A stretch of 51,301 nt of DNA from Isoptericola halalbus (lineage in GTDB: Bacteria > Actinomycetota > Actinomycetes > Actinomycetales > Cellulomonadaceae): contig VJZX01000006.1 in the NCBI GenBank assembly GCA_009663185.1, positions 1 through 51,301 of the forward strand, in the 5' to 3' direction. The number at the start of each line of letters is the position of its first letter. Position 1 is the first letter of the stretch. Shown here one piece after another: positions 1 to 7,425 of this stretch. Position numbers and translations under genes: made by a program. The notes under the pieces were generated by a model, which saw only the letters and a program-made list of their open reading frames with translations, did not search any database and had not been told where the DNA came from.

Positions 1-425
1 CCGCCCGGTGCGGGTGCGCCGCCGGGGGCGGGAGCCGTGACCACGCGTCGGGCGCGCGCTGCCTCGCCGACCCGGGCGAGGACGTCGCGCATGTGATCGA
101 CGGAGACGTCGGGCGGCACGACGTCACGAACACCGGCGCGCAGCGCGTCGATTGCGAGGGCGTCGTCGGCGATGCCGACGAGCACGATGCCGGTCCCGGG
201 GAACAGGCGGTCGAGCCCACCGGCGAGCTCGAGGGCCTCGCGCCGCGAGGTCGTCGTGTCGAGGACGACGAGGTCCGGCAGCGGCGAGCCGCGCAGCTGC
301 CCGAGGAAGGCCGCCGGCTCGACGGACAGCGGGCTCGCGGGCACCGCGATGCAGGCGCCGCCGGAGGCCGCGTGGATACGTTCGCGCAGGCCGTGAGAAT
401 CGGTCGCGAGCAGGACGTTGTTCAT
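1..425 (-). CDS. cpaE: CpaE-like pilus assembly protein, N-terminal part (cut by window edge)
   Basis: Reading leftwards from an ATG at 425, an open frame runs off the window start (141 codons visible). The protein begins MNNVLLATDSHGLRERI and has the strand/helix rhythm of the degenerate receiver-like domain that precedes the MinD/ParA-type ATPase in CpaE/TadZ: LPDLVVLDTTTSRREALELA, then IDALRAGVRDVVPPDVS. The last visible part is a Pro/Ala/Gly-rich linker; the ATPase domain would lie outside. CpaE/TadZ localises the Tad pilus machine to the inner membrane. The start overlaps the cpaB stop by four bases (ATGA), so the two are translationally coupled. This assignment rests on position in the Tad operon and on the fold pattern, as the Walker motifs cannot be seen. 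Confidence 0.7.
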   Translation of the reverse strand, partial: MNNVLLATDSHGLRERIHAASGGACIAVPASPLSVEPAAFLGQLRGSPLPDLVVLDTTTSRREALELAGGLDRLFPGTGIVLVGIADDALAIDALRAGVRDVVPPDVSVDHMRDVLARVGEAARARRVVTAPAPGGAPAPG

Positions 426-1144
426 TCGAAGATCACCTCCGAGGTGACGATGCGGGTTCCGTTCTCCGAGGCGTCCTCGGGCTCGATCGAGAGCCAGAGG
501 AGCTCGTACTCGGCGGCGTAGACGACCTTCTCCGCGTCGGGCGCCGGGACCGCGAGGGTCACCGTGACCGTCTCGGCGGGCTCGGACTGCGTCTCCTCGC
601 CGTCCTCGTCCTCGACCTGCCGCACGCCGCCTGCCACCTCGGTGACCACGACCTTGTGCAGGATGAGGTGCGTCTTCTGCTCCTTGCGCTCCTCGGTCTC
701 GAGGGAGACGAAGACACCGACCGTGTCACCCGGGCGTAGCCGTCCTCCGATGACGCGCCGGGGCTCGAGCTCGATGCTGACCCGGTGGTACCCGTCCGGC
801 ACGTCGACCCCCTTTTCGAGGTCCTCGGGGGCCACGAACCGGGCCGTCACGAGCTGTTCGCCCGGCACCAGGTCTGCCGACGTGACAAGCCCCTCGACGT
901 CCGAGAGCTCGGCCACTGCGCCGGGTACCACCGAGCCGGTGGGCACCTCGCGCATCTCGACGAGCTCGCTGAGGTCCCCCGCGGCGGTGCCGGCCGGCAC
1001 GGCTTCGGCGACCACCAGGACGCTCGTCGGTTCGAGATCGGCCATCGCGCGCCGGTCGGCGCCGGTCGAGTAGTGGTAGGTGAGGGACCCGCCGGCGACG
1101 GCGAGCACCGCGGCGAGAACGATGGTGATGATGCGGCGGGCCAT
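422..1144 (-). CDS. cpaB: Flp pilus assembly protein CpaB (SAF domain)
   Basis: 240 residues. One N-terminal membrane segment (about residues 4-22, IITIVLAAVLAVAGGSLTYHY) is followed by a SAF-type domain (about 40-105, VLVVAEAVPAGTAAGDLSEL ... LVPGEQLVTARF) and an RcpC/CpaB-like C-terminal region (about 118-240) with the typical RVIGGRLRPGDTVGVFVS segment. CpaB/RcpC is an extracytoplasmic component of the Tad secretion apparatus that helps pilin assembly at the cell envelope. It sits 9 bp after the TadG-like gene and overlaps cpaE, in the usual Tad order. The acidic stretch around residues 175-190 (VEDEDGEETQSE) looks like an insert/linker. Confidence 0.88.
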   Translation of the reverse strand: MARRIITIVLAAVLAVAGGSLTYHYSTGADRRAMADLEPTSVLVVAEAVPAGTAAGDLSELVEMREVPTGSVVPGAVAELSDVEGLVTSADLVPGEQLVTARFVAPEDLEKGVDVPDGYHRVSIELEPRRVIGGRLRPGDTVGVFVSLETEERKEQKTHLILHKVVVTEVAGGVRQVEDEDGEETQSEPAETVTVTLAVPAPDAEKVVYAAEYELLWLSIEPEDASENGTRIVTSEVIFE

Positions 1145-1153
1145 GGCGTGTCC

Positions 1154-2194
1154 TTAGTCCAGAGTCAGCTCGACGACCATCGCACCGAAGCGCGGGCCAT
1201 CGGGGTCGAGGGTGTATCTGCCGGAGATGTCGACGAAGTGCTCGAAGGTCCCCTGCAGGCACCGGGTCTGGGGGTCCATGCCGGCGGACTTGCAGAGGTT
1301 CTTCCCGTTCGGGCTCAGGTACTTGCCCGCGAAGTTGTATTCGGTGAGCTTGAAGGCGGCGAAGCCGACGATCCGGTACTCGGCGTTGGTGCCGACGTCG
1401 CGCGCCTGGTCGAAGACCGGGATGAGAACGGTCTGGCCGAGCCACTTCTCGAAGTCGGCGGGGTCGCAGTTGTTCGGCGGGGAGATGCCCGTGGAGGAGG
1501 AAGCCCAGGTGTCCTCCGTCACGTGCGGGCCCTCGCACTCATCCGGGTTCCCGTCGACCCAACCGAAGCCACCCGGCACGACGTTGCCCGATTGGTCGGT
1601 GCAGGTCGAGTCGCTCGTCTTGGTGAACTCGATCGTCACGGCCGGCGCGTCCTCCGGGAACTCGACGGACTCAATCCGGCCGTCGTCGCCGTAGACCACG
1701 GTTGCTCCGGCCTGCCACTCGAGCTCGCACGAGGAAAGCACGTAGGGCAGGACTGCGGCACCCGCGGCCGGGTAGCCCCAGCGCGCAGTCGAGACGGCGG
1801 CGAGGTCGGCGTCGTCGAAGCCGATGACGGGCGCGAACCAGTGCTGACGCGACGAGTCGGTCTGCACCGTCACGACACCTTCGCCGAGGTCGAGCCGCGT
1901 GACGGTCGCCGCCGCCGGCCCGCCGAACGGGTCGTTCGCCGTCGCCAGCTCCGAGGCGGTCGCGTCGGTGCCGGAACACTCGCCGTCCGCGCAGTCCTGC
2001 GCGACGGCGAGCGCCGCGGCGTCGGCGCCGGTCTGCAGCATCTGCCGGTCTGCGTGCGCTGCTGCCACGTCGATCGCGAGCGCGGTCAGGGCGACCAGCG
2101 GGATCATCAGCAGTCCGACGATGACGGCAGACGCGCCGCGTTCGAGGCGGTCGGCGCCGAACCTGCGCCGCAAGGGATGGGTCAGCCGTTGCAT
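1154..2194 (-). CDS. TadG-like pseudopilin/pilus-assembly protein
   Basis: 346 residues from the ATG at 2194; an in-frame extension further upstream runs through tadE in another frame and is not credible. Residues about 18-48 (RGASAVIVGLLMIPLVALTA...) form the TadE/TadG-type N-terminal hydrophobic helix after a Gly-Ala pair resembling a pilin-like processing site, followed by the helix AHADRQMLQTGADAAALAVA that is typical of 'putative Flp pilus-assembly TadE/G-like' proteins. The rest is a secreted Cys-containing domain (about eight Cys). It overlaps the end of tadE by 13 bp. The likely role is a minor pseudopilin or envelope anchor of the Tad pilus. The C-terminal domain is not one I can name. 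Confidence 0.8.
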   Translation of the reverse strand: MQRLTHPLRRRFGADRLERGASAVIVGLLMIPLVALTALAIDVAAAHADRQMLQTGADAAALAVAQDCADGECSGTDATASELATANDPFGGPAAATVTRLDLGEGVVTVQTDSSRQHWFAPVIGFDDADLAAVSTARWGYPAAGAAVLPYVLSSCELEWQAGATVVYGDDGRIESVEFPEDAPAVTIEFTKTSDSTCTDQSGNVVPGGFGWVDGNPDECEGPHVTEDTWASSSTGISPPNNCDPADFEKWLGQTVLIPVFDQARDVGTNAEYRIVGFAAFKLTEYNFAGKYLSPNGKNLCKSAGMDPQTRCLQGTFEHFVDISGRYTLDPDGPRFGAMVVELTLD

Positions 2195-2598
2195 CGCATG
2201 CTCCCGGTTCCGGTGATGTCGAGGCGGAAGAACCCGCCCAGAGGTGCAAAGTCTTCGAGGGTGATGGTCACGCGCGCCGTCGAGGGGGTCCCGCCGGCGC
2301 TGGTGTCGCAGGTCGCGGGGGTGACGGTGATCTGGTCGGCGCTGAGGGCGACCGAGGGCGACGCCGAGGCGATCGCCGTGTCCTGCGCGGCGCTTGCGGC
2401 GTCGGCGTCGTTGGACAGGGCGAGGATGCGCACGCCGTCGCGCGCGGCGTTCCCCAGCACGGTCTGGACGTGGTAGGCGTGACCGAAGCCGAGGATGCCG
2501 ACGAGGAGAAGCATCAGAACCGGCAGCACGAGCGCGAACTCGACCGCCGCGGCGCCCCGGTCGGGCGTGCGGTGCTGCGTGGCTCGCGTGCGGGTCAT
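2182..2598 (-). CDS. tadE: TadE-like pseudopilin
   Basis: 138 residues. The ATG at 2598 is chosen because a GGAGGA ribosome site lies just before it on the minus strand. Residues 14-40 (RGAAAVEFALVLPVLMLLLV) are the hallmark TadE motif: small residues, a conserved Glu and a hydrophobic helix. A short secreted domain with two or more Cys follows. TadE is a minor pseudopilin, processed by the same prepilin peptidase as Flp. The gene lies 80 bp downstream of flp, with a strong hairpin in the gap, and overlaps the TadG-like gene. Confidence 0.88.
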   Translation of the reverse strand: MTRTRATQHRTPDRGAAAVEFALVLPVLMLLLVGILGFGHAYHVQTVLGNAARDGVRILALSNDADAASAAQDTAIASASPSVALSADQITVTPATCDTSAGGTPSTARVTITLEDFAPLGGFFRLDITGTGSMRCNG

Positions 2599-2625
2599 GG
2601 TTCCTCCGTTCGGGTGGTGGGACGG

Positions 2626-2659
2626 CCGTGGCGCCCGGCGAAGTCGTCGGGCGCCACGG
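2626..2659 (-). terminator. Hairpin between flp and tadE (attenuator or mRNA-stabilising stem)
   Basis: A perfect 12-bp inverted repeat (CCGTGGCGCCCG / CGGGCGCCACGG) with a 10-nt loop lies in the 80-bp gap after the flp stop codon and before tadE. There is no clear U-tract. Placed after the major pilin gene, it could cap and stabilise flp mRNA or let only some transcripts read into tadE. Confidence 0.6.
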
Positions 2660-2678
2660 CGGTGGAGTCCAGGCCTCG

Positions 2679-2882
2679 TTACGGGACGACGACCGCCGCC
2701 AGCTTGGTCTGGACGGCGGCGAAGAGACGGTTGAGCTCGGTGCCGAGGAGGATGACGGTGGCGATGAGCGCGACGGCGATGAGCCCGACGAGAGGGCCGT
2801 ACTCGACGGCGGTGGCGCCGCGGTCCTTGCCGTGGAACTTCGCGGTCTCGAAACGGGCCGCGATGAGGTTGAGGAGGTGCAT
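2679..2882 (-). CDS. flp: Flp/Fap-type major pilin
   Basis: 67 residues. A short basic leader (about 1-21) is followed by DRGATAVEYGPLVGLIAVAL, the Flp prepilin signature: Gly at the cleavage position, Glu five residues into the mature chain followed by Tyr, then a hydrophobic helix. The mature pilin would be about 45 residues, as expected for Flp. It forms the fibre of the Tad pilus, after cleavage by the A24 peptidase encoded divergently at 3150. It is the first gene of the minus-strand pilus operon; AGAAGG lies just before the ATG. Confidence 0.93.
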   Translation of the reverse strand: MHLLNLIAARFETAKFHGKDRGATAVEYGPLVGLIAVALIATVILLGTELNRLFAAVQTKLAAVVVP

Positions 2883-2971
2883 GGTCGTGCCCTTCTGATC
2901 TTGAGTGGAAACCTGCGGGACGGGCGTCCTGCAGATCGCTTGCCTTGATCATTCGCCGCCGGTTTCCGGAC

Positions 2972-3001
2972 CGGCAAGGATGAAGCGAACGGACATTTGC
3001 G
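2972..3001. repeat. 30-bp direct repeat, copy 1, upstream of flp
   Basis: First of two near-identical 30-mers (begins CGGCAAGGATGA, ends GGACATTTGCG) about 90 bp upstream of the flp start. It differs from copy 2 at one base. It is not palindromic. It lies in the non-coding region shared by the pilus operon and the prepilin peptidase gene, so it is a candidate regulatory site. Confidence 0.85.
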
Positions 3002-3025
3002 GCCTAAAGGGAACTCATGCGTTTA

Positions 3026-3055
3026 CGGCAAGGATGAAGTGAACGGACATTTGCG
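3026..3055. repeat. 30-bp direct repeat, copy 2, between flp and prepilin peptidase
   Basis: Second copy in the same orientation, 54 bp from the first start to start (29/30 identical). It lies about 95 bp before the prepilin peptidase start. The 267-bp gap 2883-3149 holds these repeats and no convincing gene. Confidence 0.85.
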
Positions 3056-3149
3056 ATATCGGGCCGCATGCGCATCGTTTCTCTCGTGGCGTCACGCACG
3101 GAGCGGCATAGTTGCCGTATGACCCGCCCCACCGAGAAGCGCTGAGCGC

Positions 3150-3785
3150 ATGCCGCCGATCGCCGTCGCCGTCGCCGTCGCACTGTGCGCGGCGGCCGCC
3201 GCGCTGCTCACCCCCTGGGCGCGGCGGCTTGTGCACAGCGACTCGCGATGGCTGCGCTACCCGGTCCCCGCAGCGGCTGCGGGTCTGGCCGGCGCCGGTG
3301 CCGCCGTGCTCGCTGACGGGTGGGCGGAGCTGCTCGCGTTCGCCGTCCTCGTCGTGGCGTGCGGGCTGCTCGCCCCGGTCGACCTCGCGACGTTCCGGCT
3401 GCCCGACAGAATCGTCGGGCCCACCTACCCGGCCCTACTTGGCGCGCTCCTGCTGGCCGCGGCGGTCGAGGGGGAGTGGGACCGGTTGCTGCGCGCCGTG
3501 CTCGCCGGACTGGTCGTGCTTGCCGGCTATTTCGTGCTCGCGTGGATCTCTCCCACCAGCCTCGGGCTCGGAGACGTCAAGCTCTCGGGCCTCCTCGGGA
3601 TGTTCCTCGGCTGGCTCAGCTGGCGGGCGGTCCTGCTCGGCACGCTGTCGGCGTTCGCGATCTTCGCCCTGGTCGCGCTCGTGCTGCTGGCCGCGCGCCG
3701 TACGTCTCGCGGCGCGGACCTGCCGTTCGGGCCGGCCATGGTGCTCGGCGCCGCCGCCGGTGCCGCCTGGTGGACGCTCTCGTGA
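3150..3785 (+). CDS. Prepilin peptidase (A24 / TadV-CpaA type)
   Basis: 211 residues, a polytopic membrane aspartyl protease. The two catalytic Asp motifs are visible: APVDLATFRLPD in the first third and GLGDVKLSGLLG (the GxGDxK signature) about 60 residues later, separated by membrane segments. There is no N-terminal cytoplasmic Cys-rich methylase domain, as in the short TadV/CpaA class. It would cleave the leaders of Flp and of the TadE/TadG-like pseudopilins. It is divergent from the pilus operon and shares its regulatory region. Confidence 0.9.
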   Translation: MPPIAVAVAVALCAAAAALLTPWARRLVHSDSRWLRYPVPAAAAGLAGAGAAVLADGWAELLAFAVLVVACGLLAPVDLATFRLPDRIVGPTYPALLGALLLAAAVEGEWDRLLRAVLAGLVVLAGYFVLAWISPTSLGLGDVKLSGLLGMFLGWLSWRAVLLGTLSAFAIFALVALVLLAARRTSRGADLPFGPAMVLGAAAGAAWWTLS

Positions 3786-3829
3786 GGGTGAGGCTTGCGC
3801 GTGCCGTCTCGCGGGCCGACGATCGCACC

Positions 3830-4375
3830 ATGCGCACCTGGGCCGTGCAGGGCGACATCACCACTGTCCGCGTCGACGCCATCGTCAACGCGGCGAACTC
3901 GTCCCTCCTCGGCGGCGGTGGCGTGGACGGCGCGATCCATGCGGCGGCCGGCCCGCAACTGCTCGAGGCATGCCGGGAGCTGCGCCGCACAGCGCTCGCG
4001 GACGGCCTGCAGGTGGGCGACGCCGTCGCGACGCAGGGTTTCGACCTGCCTGCGAGCTGGGTGATCCACACCGTGGGCCCGAACCGGCACGCTGGGGAGA
4101 CCGACCCGGCGCTGCTCACGTCGTGCTTCACCCGGGCGCTCGACGTCGCGGCCGAGGTCGGCGCGCGCACGGTCGCGGCGCCGGCGGTGAGCGCCGGCGT
4201 CTTCGGCTGGGCGCCCGACGACGTCGCGACGATCGCGGTGCGCGCCACCCATGCCTGGGACGAGGTCCACCCGGGCATGCTCGACGAGGTGCGGTTCGTG
4301 CTGTTCAACGCCGCCGCGCTGGAGGCGTTCGAGCGCGCACTGTCGGGTTGGCACCGAGTTGTCAGACGCCGGTGA
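3830..4375 (+). CDS. Macrodomain protein (O-acetyl-ADP-ribose/ADP-ribosyl-glutamate hydrolase-like)
   Basis: 181 residues from the ATG at 3830. It opens with the macrodomain signature GDITTVRVDAIVNAANSSLL, then GGGGVDGAIHAAAG, and later VIHTVGP and APAVSAGVFGW, the ADP-ribose binding loops of the YmdB/MacroD class. The family hydrolyses O-acetyl-ADP-ribose or removes ADP-ribose from acidic side chains. Its role here cannot be told from context: no ADP-ribosyltransferase is adjacent. The stop codon lies inside the long terminator stem 4355-4407. Confidence 0.88.
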   Translation: MRTWAVQGDITTVRVDAIVNAANSSLLGGGGVDGAIHAAAGPQLLEACRELRRTALADGLQVGDAVATQGFDLPASWVIHTVGPNRHAGETDPALLTSCFTRALDVAAEVGARTVAAPAVSAGVFGWAPDDVATIAVRATHAWDEVHPGMLDEVRFVLFNAAALEAFERALSGWHRVVRRR

Positions 4376-4407
4376 CCCTGCCGGTTCACCGGGCGTCTGA
4401 CAACTCG
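4355..4407. terminator. Long bidirectional terminator between convergent genes
   Basis: Inverted repeat whose arms begin CGAGTTGTCAGACGCC on either strand (16 perfect pairs, then about 8 more with a bulge), with a small loop. It covers the end of the macrodomain gene and the gap before the end of the APC permease gene, which converges on it. No U-tract is needed in such high-GC terminators. Confidence 0.8.
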
Positions 4408-4421
4408 ATCGAGGACGAGGC

Positions 4422-5903
4422 TCAGCGCTTCGGGAGCGGACCCTCGGGCCGGTGCTCGTCGAGCGCTGACACGTCCTCGAACGCGGTCTGCCGGTGCCGC
4501 ACCGCCCGGTTGTACAGGTACGTGATGCCCGAGAGCACGATGCCGATCGCGATGAGCGCGCCCGCGATGACGTACTGGCCCTGCTGAGCCTCGCTCCGAG
4601 CCCACGGCCCGGCGAGGTACGCGCAGGTGATCGCACCCAGGACCGCGAGCGGCGTCGACGTGCGGAAGTGCGCGTGGTCGACCGGCTGCCGCCGCAGCAC
4701 GAGCAGCGCCACGTTGACCACCGCGAACACGCACAGCAGGAGCAGCGACGTCGTGCCACCCAGGAGGGCGACCGCGCTCGCCCCCGCCTCGGTCGCCTGC
4801 GCCGTGACCACGTAGATGATCAGGCCGAACGAGATGGCGGTCGTCACGAGGATCGAGACCCACGGCGTGCGGCGAGTCGGGTGGACCCTGCCGAACGAGC
4901 GCGGCAGGACGCCCTGGTTCGCCATGCCGTAGAGCAGGCGCGAGGCCATGAGCATGTTGATGAGCGCCGAGTTGGCGACGGCGAACATGCCGATGAACGG
5001 GAAGAGCGTGCCGAACGGCAGGTTCGGCGCGCCGGCCGCCACGACCTGGGTGAGCGCGGACCCCTTCGACTCGTCGGTCAGGTTGCCGACAGGTACGAGC
5101 GCGACCGCGGTGATCGCGACGAGCACGTAGATCAGCCCGGTGATCGACAGGCCCGTGATCATCATGCGCGGGAAGTCGCGGACGGGGTTCTGGCACTCCT
5201 CGGCCATGTTGACCGAGTCCTCGAAACCGACCATCGCGAAGAACGCGAGCGTCGTCGCGGCCGTGACGGCGAGGAAGGCGCTCTTCTCGTCGGGGCTCTC
5301 GAAGATCATCACGCGCGAGAAGTCGGCGCGACCCTGGGACATGCCCCAGATGCCGACGAAGATCACCAGCAGGAGGCCCGACAGCTCGACGAGGGTCAAC
5401 ACGACGTTGGCCTTGACGCTCTCGCCGACGCCGCGGAAGTTCACCACGGCGACCAGGGTCATGAACCCGAGCGCGATGGCGACCCGGCCGCCGCTGCCCG
5501 CGTCGAGCCCGAGGCCGAACCCGTCGCTGAGGAAGCCCGCGAACGCGTTCGACGCGGTCGAGGCCGAGGTGATCCCCGAGCTCATCACCATGAACGCGAT
5601 CATGAAGGTCAGGAAGTGGATGCCGAACGCCTTGTGCGTGTAGAGCGCGGCGCCCGCGGCGTGCGGGTACTTCGTCACGAGCTCGAGGTACGAGAAGGCA
5701 GTCAGCGTCGCGACCACGAACGCCACGAGGAACGGCGCCCACGCCGCTCCCCCGACCTCGCCCGCGACCTGGCCTGTGAGCGCGTACACCCCGGTGCCGA
5801 GGATGTCGCCGACGATGAACAGCAGCAGGAGCCGGGGCCCCATGACGCGCCGCAGGCCGTGCTCGGGCGCCTCAGGGTCGTCGCGCACGATCTCCTGGCT
5901 CAT
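4422..5903 (-). CDS. APC-superfamily amino-acid permease
   Basis: 493 residues from the ATG at 5903, preceded by GAGGAGG. About twelve hydrophobic segments. The first segment carries LLLLFIVGDILGTGVYALTG, the glycine-rich unwound TM1 motif of APC transporters; TM6 carries AFFAMVGFEDSVNMAEECQN, matching the family GFE..... AEE motif. It would import an amino acid or amine by cation symport or exchange. The substrate is not evident. It is monocistronic and divergent from the ketoacyl synthase gene. Confidence 0.88.
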   Translation of the reverse strand: MSQEIVRDDPEAPEHGLRRVMGPRLLLLFIVGDILGTGVYALTGQVAGEVGGAAWAPFLVAFVVATLTAFSYLELVTKYPHAAGAALYTHKAFGIHFLTFMIAFMVMSSGITSASTASNAFAGFLSDGFGLGLDAGSGGRVAIALGFMTLVAVVNFRGVGESVKANVVLTLVELSGLLLVIFVGIWGMSQGRADFSRVMIFESPDEKSAFLAVTAATTLAFFAMVGFEDSVNMAEECQNPVRDFPRMMITGLSITGLIYVLVAITAVALVPVGNLTDESKGSALTQVVAAGAPNLPFGTLFPFIGMFAVANSALINMLMASRLLYGMANQGVLPRSFGRVHPTRRTPWVSILVTTAISFGLIIYVVTAQATEAGASAVALLGGTTSLLLLCVFAVVNVALLVLRRQPVDHAHFRTSTPLAVLGAITCAYLAGPWARSEAQQGQYVIAGALIAIGIVLSGITYLYNRAVRHRQTAFEDVSALDEHRPEGPLPKR

Positions 5904-6020
5904 CAATGCCTCCTCGACGTCGCGGGACCCGTCCCCGCGGCCTGTGGATCCATGGAACCGTGCCGAGAAGGTTTTCGCCCGCCGCACGGTCGGTCGAGGA
6001 CGTTTTCGTCAATGCAACAT

Positions 6021-6044
6021 GCCTGGGGCATCCTTCTCCCAGGC
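6021..6044. other. Small hairpin in APC/ketoacyl synthase intergenic region
   Basis: GCCTGGG and CCCAGGC (7 bp, perfect) flank a 10-nt spacer in the 188-bp gap between the divergent genes, about 50 bp before the ketoacyl synthase GTG start. Its function is unknown; it would lie in the 5' leader of that gene. Confidence 0.4.
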
Positions 6045-6091
6045 CCTGCCTCGCTCGATGCGGGATCGGCCTGCAAGGTAGGGGGAAGCAC

Positions 6092-7297
6092 GTGCGACGA
6101 GCGGTGGTCACCGGTGCCGGGGCGGTCACGCCCGTGGGCCTCACGGCACAGGGGACATGGGCGGCGCTGACGGAGGGCATCGGTGCGGTGGCGCCGATCA
6201 AGGACGACTGGGCACGCGACCTGCCGGTCCGCATCGCGGCGCGGGTCGACGACGCGTTCGCTCGCTCGCTCGAGGTCCGCGAGCTGCGACGACTCGACCG
6301 GGCCGAGCAGCTGGTGCTGGTGGCGGGCCGCGAGGCGTGGTCGTCCGCCGGGGCGCCCGACGTCGACCCCGACCGGCTCGCCGTCGTGATCGGAACGGCC
6401 AACGGCGGCATCGGCACGACGCTCGTCCAGCACGAGGTGCTGACGACCGAGGGTCACCGGCGCGTGAGCCCGCACGCCGTCACCATGGTCATGGCGAACG
6501 GCCCGGCGGCGTGGCTCTCCATCGACCTCGGGGCGAAGGCCGGGGCCCGCGCACCGGTGAGCGCGTGCGCGGCCGGCGTCGAGGCGATCCTCACGGGCCG
6601 CCAGATGATCCGCTCGGGCGAGGCCGACGTCGTGGTGTGCGGAGGGGGCGAGGCGAGCATCGTCGACCTGTGCATCTCCGCATTCGCCCGCGCGCGGGCG
6701 ATGTCGACCCGCAACGACGAGCCCGAGCGCGCGTCGCGCCCGTTCGACGTCGAGCGGGACGGCTTCGTCATGGGCGAGGGAGCGGCGCTGCTCGTGCTCG
6801 AGTCCGAGGAGCACGCCGCGGCGCGGGGTGCTCGCGTGCTCGGGGCCGTCGACGGCGCGTCCCTGACGTCGGACGCGCACGACATCGTCGGCGGCGAGCC
6901 GCACAACCAGGCACGGACCATCGAGCTGGCGCTGCGCTCCGCGGACCTCACGGCGCACGACGTCGGGCTCGTGCACGCCCACGCGACCTCGACGCCGGTC
7001 GGCGACGTCAACGAGGCCGACGCGCTGCGCGCGGTCTTCGGCGACCCGCCGCCCGTGACGGCGACGAAGGCCTCGACCGGCCATCTGCTCGGGGCGTCGG
7101 GCGCGCTCGGCGCCCTCGTCGCGCTGCTGGCGCTGCGCCACGGGATCGTCCCGGCGACGCTCAACCTGCAGACGCAGGACCCGGCGATCGACCTCGACGT
7201 CGTGGCGAGCGCGCGCCCGACGACGGCGCGGCACGCGCTCGTGAACGCGTTCGGCTTTGGCGGGCACAGCGCCGCGCTGGTGCTCTCGCGCGAGTGA
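6092..7297 (+). CDS. Beta-ketoacyl-ACP synthase (KAS I/II, FabF-like)
   Basis: 401 residues from a GTG at 6092 with a G-rich ribosome site (GTAGGGGGA). Thiolase-fold condensing enzyme: RRAVVTGAGAVTPVG at the N-terminus; the nucleophile Cys about residue 159 in PVSACAAGVEAIL; His about 297 in HAHATSTPVGD; Lys about 326 and His about 331 in ATKASTGHLLGASG. The Cys-His-His set is complete, so it should condense malonyl-ACP with an acyl primer. The loops differ from housekeeping FabF (SACAAG instead of TACATS; HAHAT instead of NAHGT), and no fab gene, ACP or chain-length factor is adjacent, so a specialised or secondary-metabolic role is possible. Confidence 0.85.
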   Translation: MRRAVVTGAGAVTPVGLTAQGTWAALTEGIGAVAPIKDDWARDLPVRIAARVDDAFARSLEVRELRRLDRAEQLVLVAGREAWSSAGAPDVDPDRLAVVIGTANGGIGTTLVQHEVLTTEGHRRVSPHAVTMVMANGPAAWLSIDLGAKAGARAPVSACAAGVEAILTGRQMIRSGEADVVVCGGGEASIVDLCISAFARARAMSTRNDEPERASRPFDVERDGFVMGEGAALLVLESEEHAAARGARVLGAVDGASLTSDAHDIVGGEPHNQARTIELALRSADLTAHDVGLVHAHATSTPVGDVNEADALRAVFGDPPPVTATKASTGHLLGASGALGALVALLALRHGIVPATLNLQTQDPAIDLDVVASARPTTARHALVNAFGFGGHSAALVLSRE

Positions 7298-7330
7298 CCC
7301 TCGCTCGGCAGCTCGCGCCAGAAGAAGCGG

Positions 7331-7366
7331 TGCCCGGTGCAAAGCGATCAGAAGCGATACCGGGCA
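7331..7366. terminator. Hairpin downstream of ketoacyl synthase gene
   Basis: TGCCCGGT and ACCGGGCA (8 bp, perfect) are separated by 20 nt containing a repeated AAGCGAT. It lies just after the ketoacyl synthase stop and before a second, stronger hairpin. Confidence 0.55.
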
Positions 7367-7367
7367 T

Positions 7368-7413
7368 GACAACGGGCCCGGCGCAGATCTCAGATCGCGC
7401 CGGGCCCGTCGTC
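7368..7413. terminator. Bidirectional terminator between convergent ketoacyl synthase and glycosidase genes
   Basis: GGGCCCGGCGC pairs with GCGCCGGGCCC, with flanking GAC/GTC pairs and an inner AGATCT/AGATC element that also pairs. It lies between two convergent genes and 13 bp from the stop of the glycosidase gene. Confidence 0.8.
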
Positions 7414-7425
7414 AGATGAGCTGAC

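Noticed and set aside
3015-3236. Small minus-strand frame (73 codons) in the pilus intergenic region
   Set aside because: It covers one of the direct repeats and runs into the prepilin peptidase gene; no ribosome site or recognisable motif.
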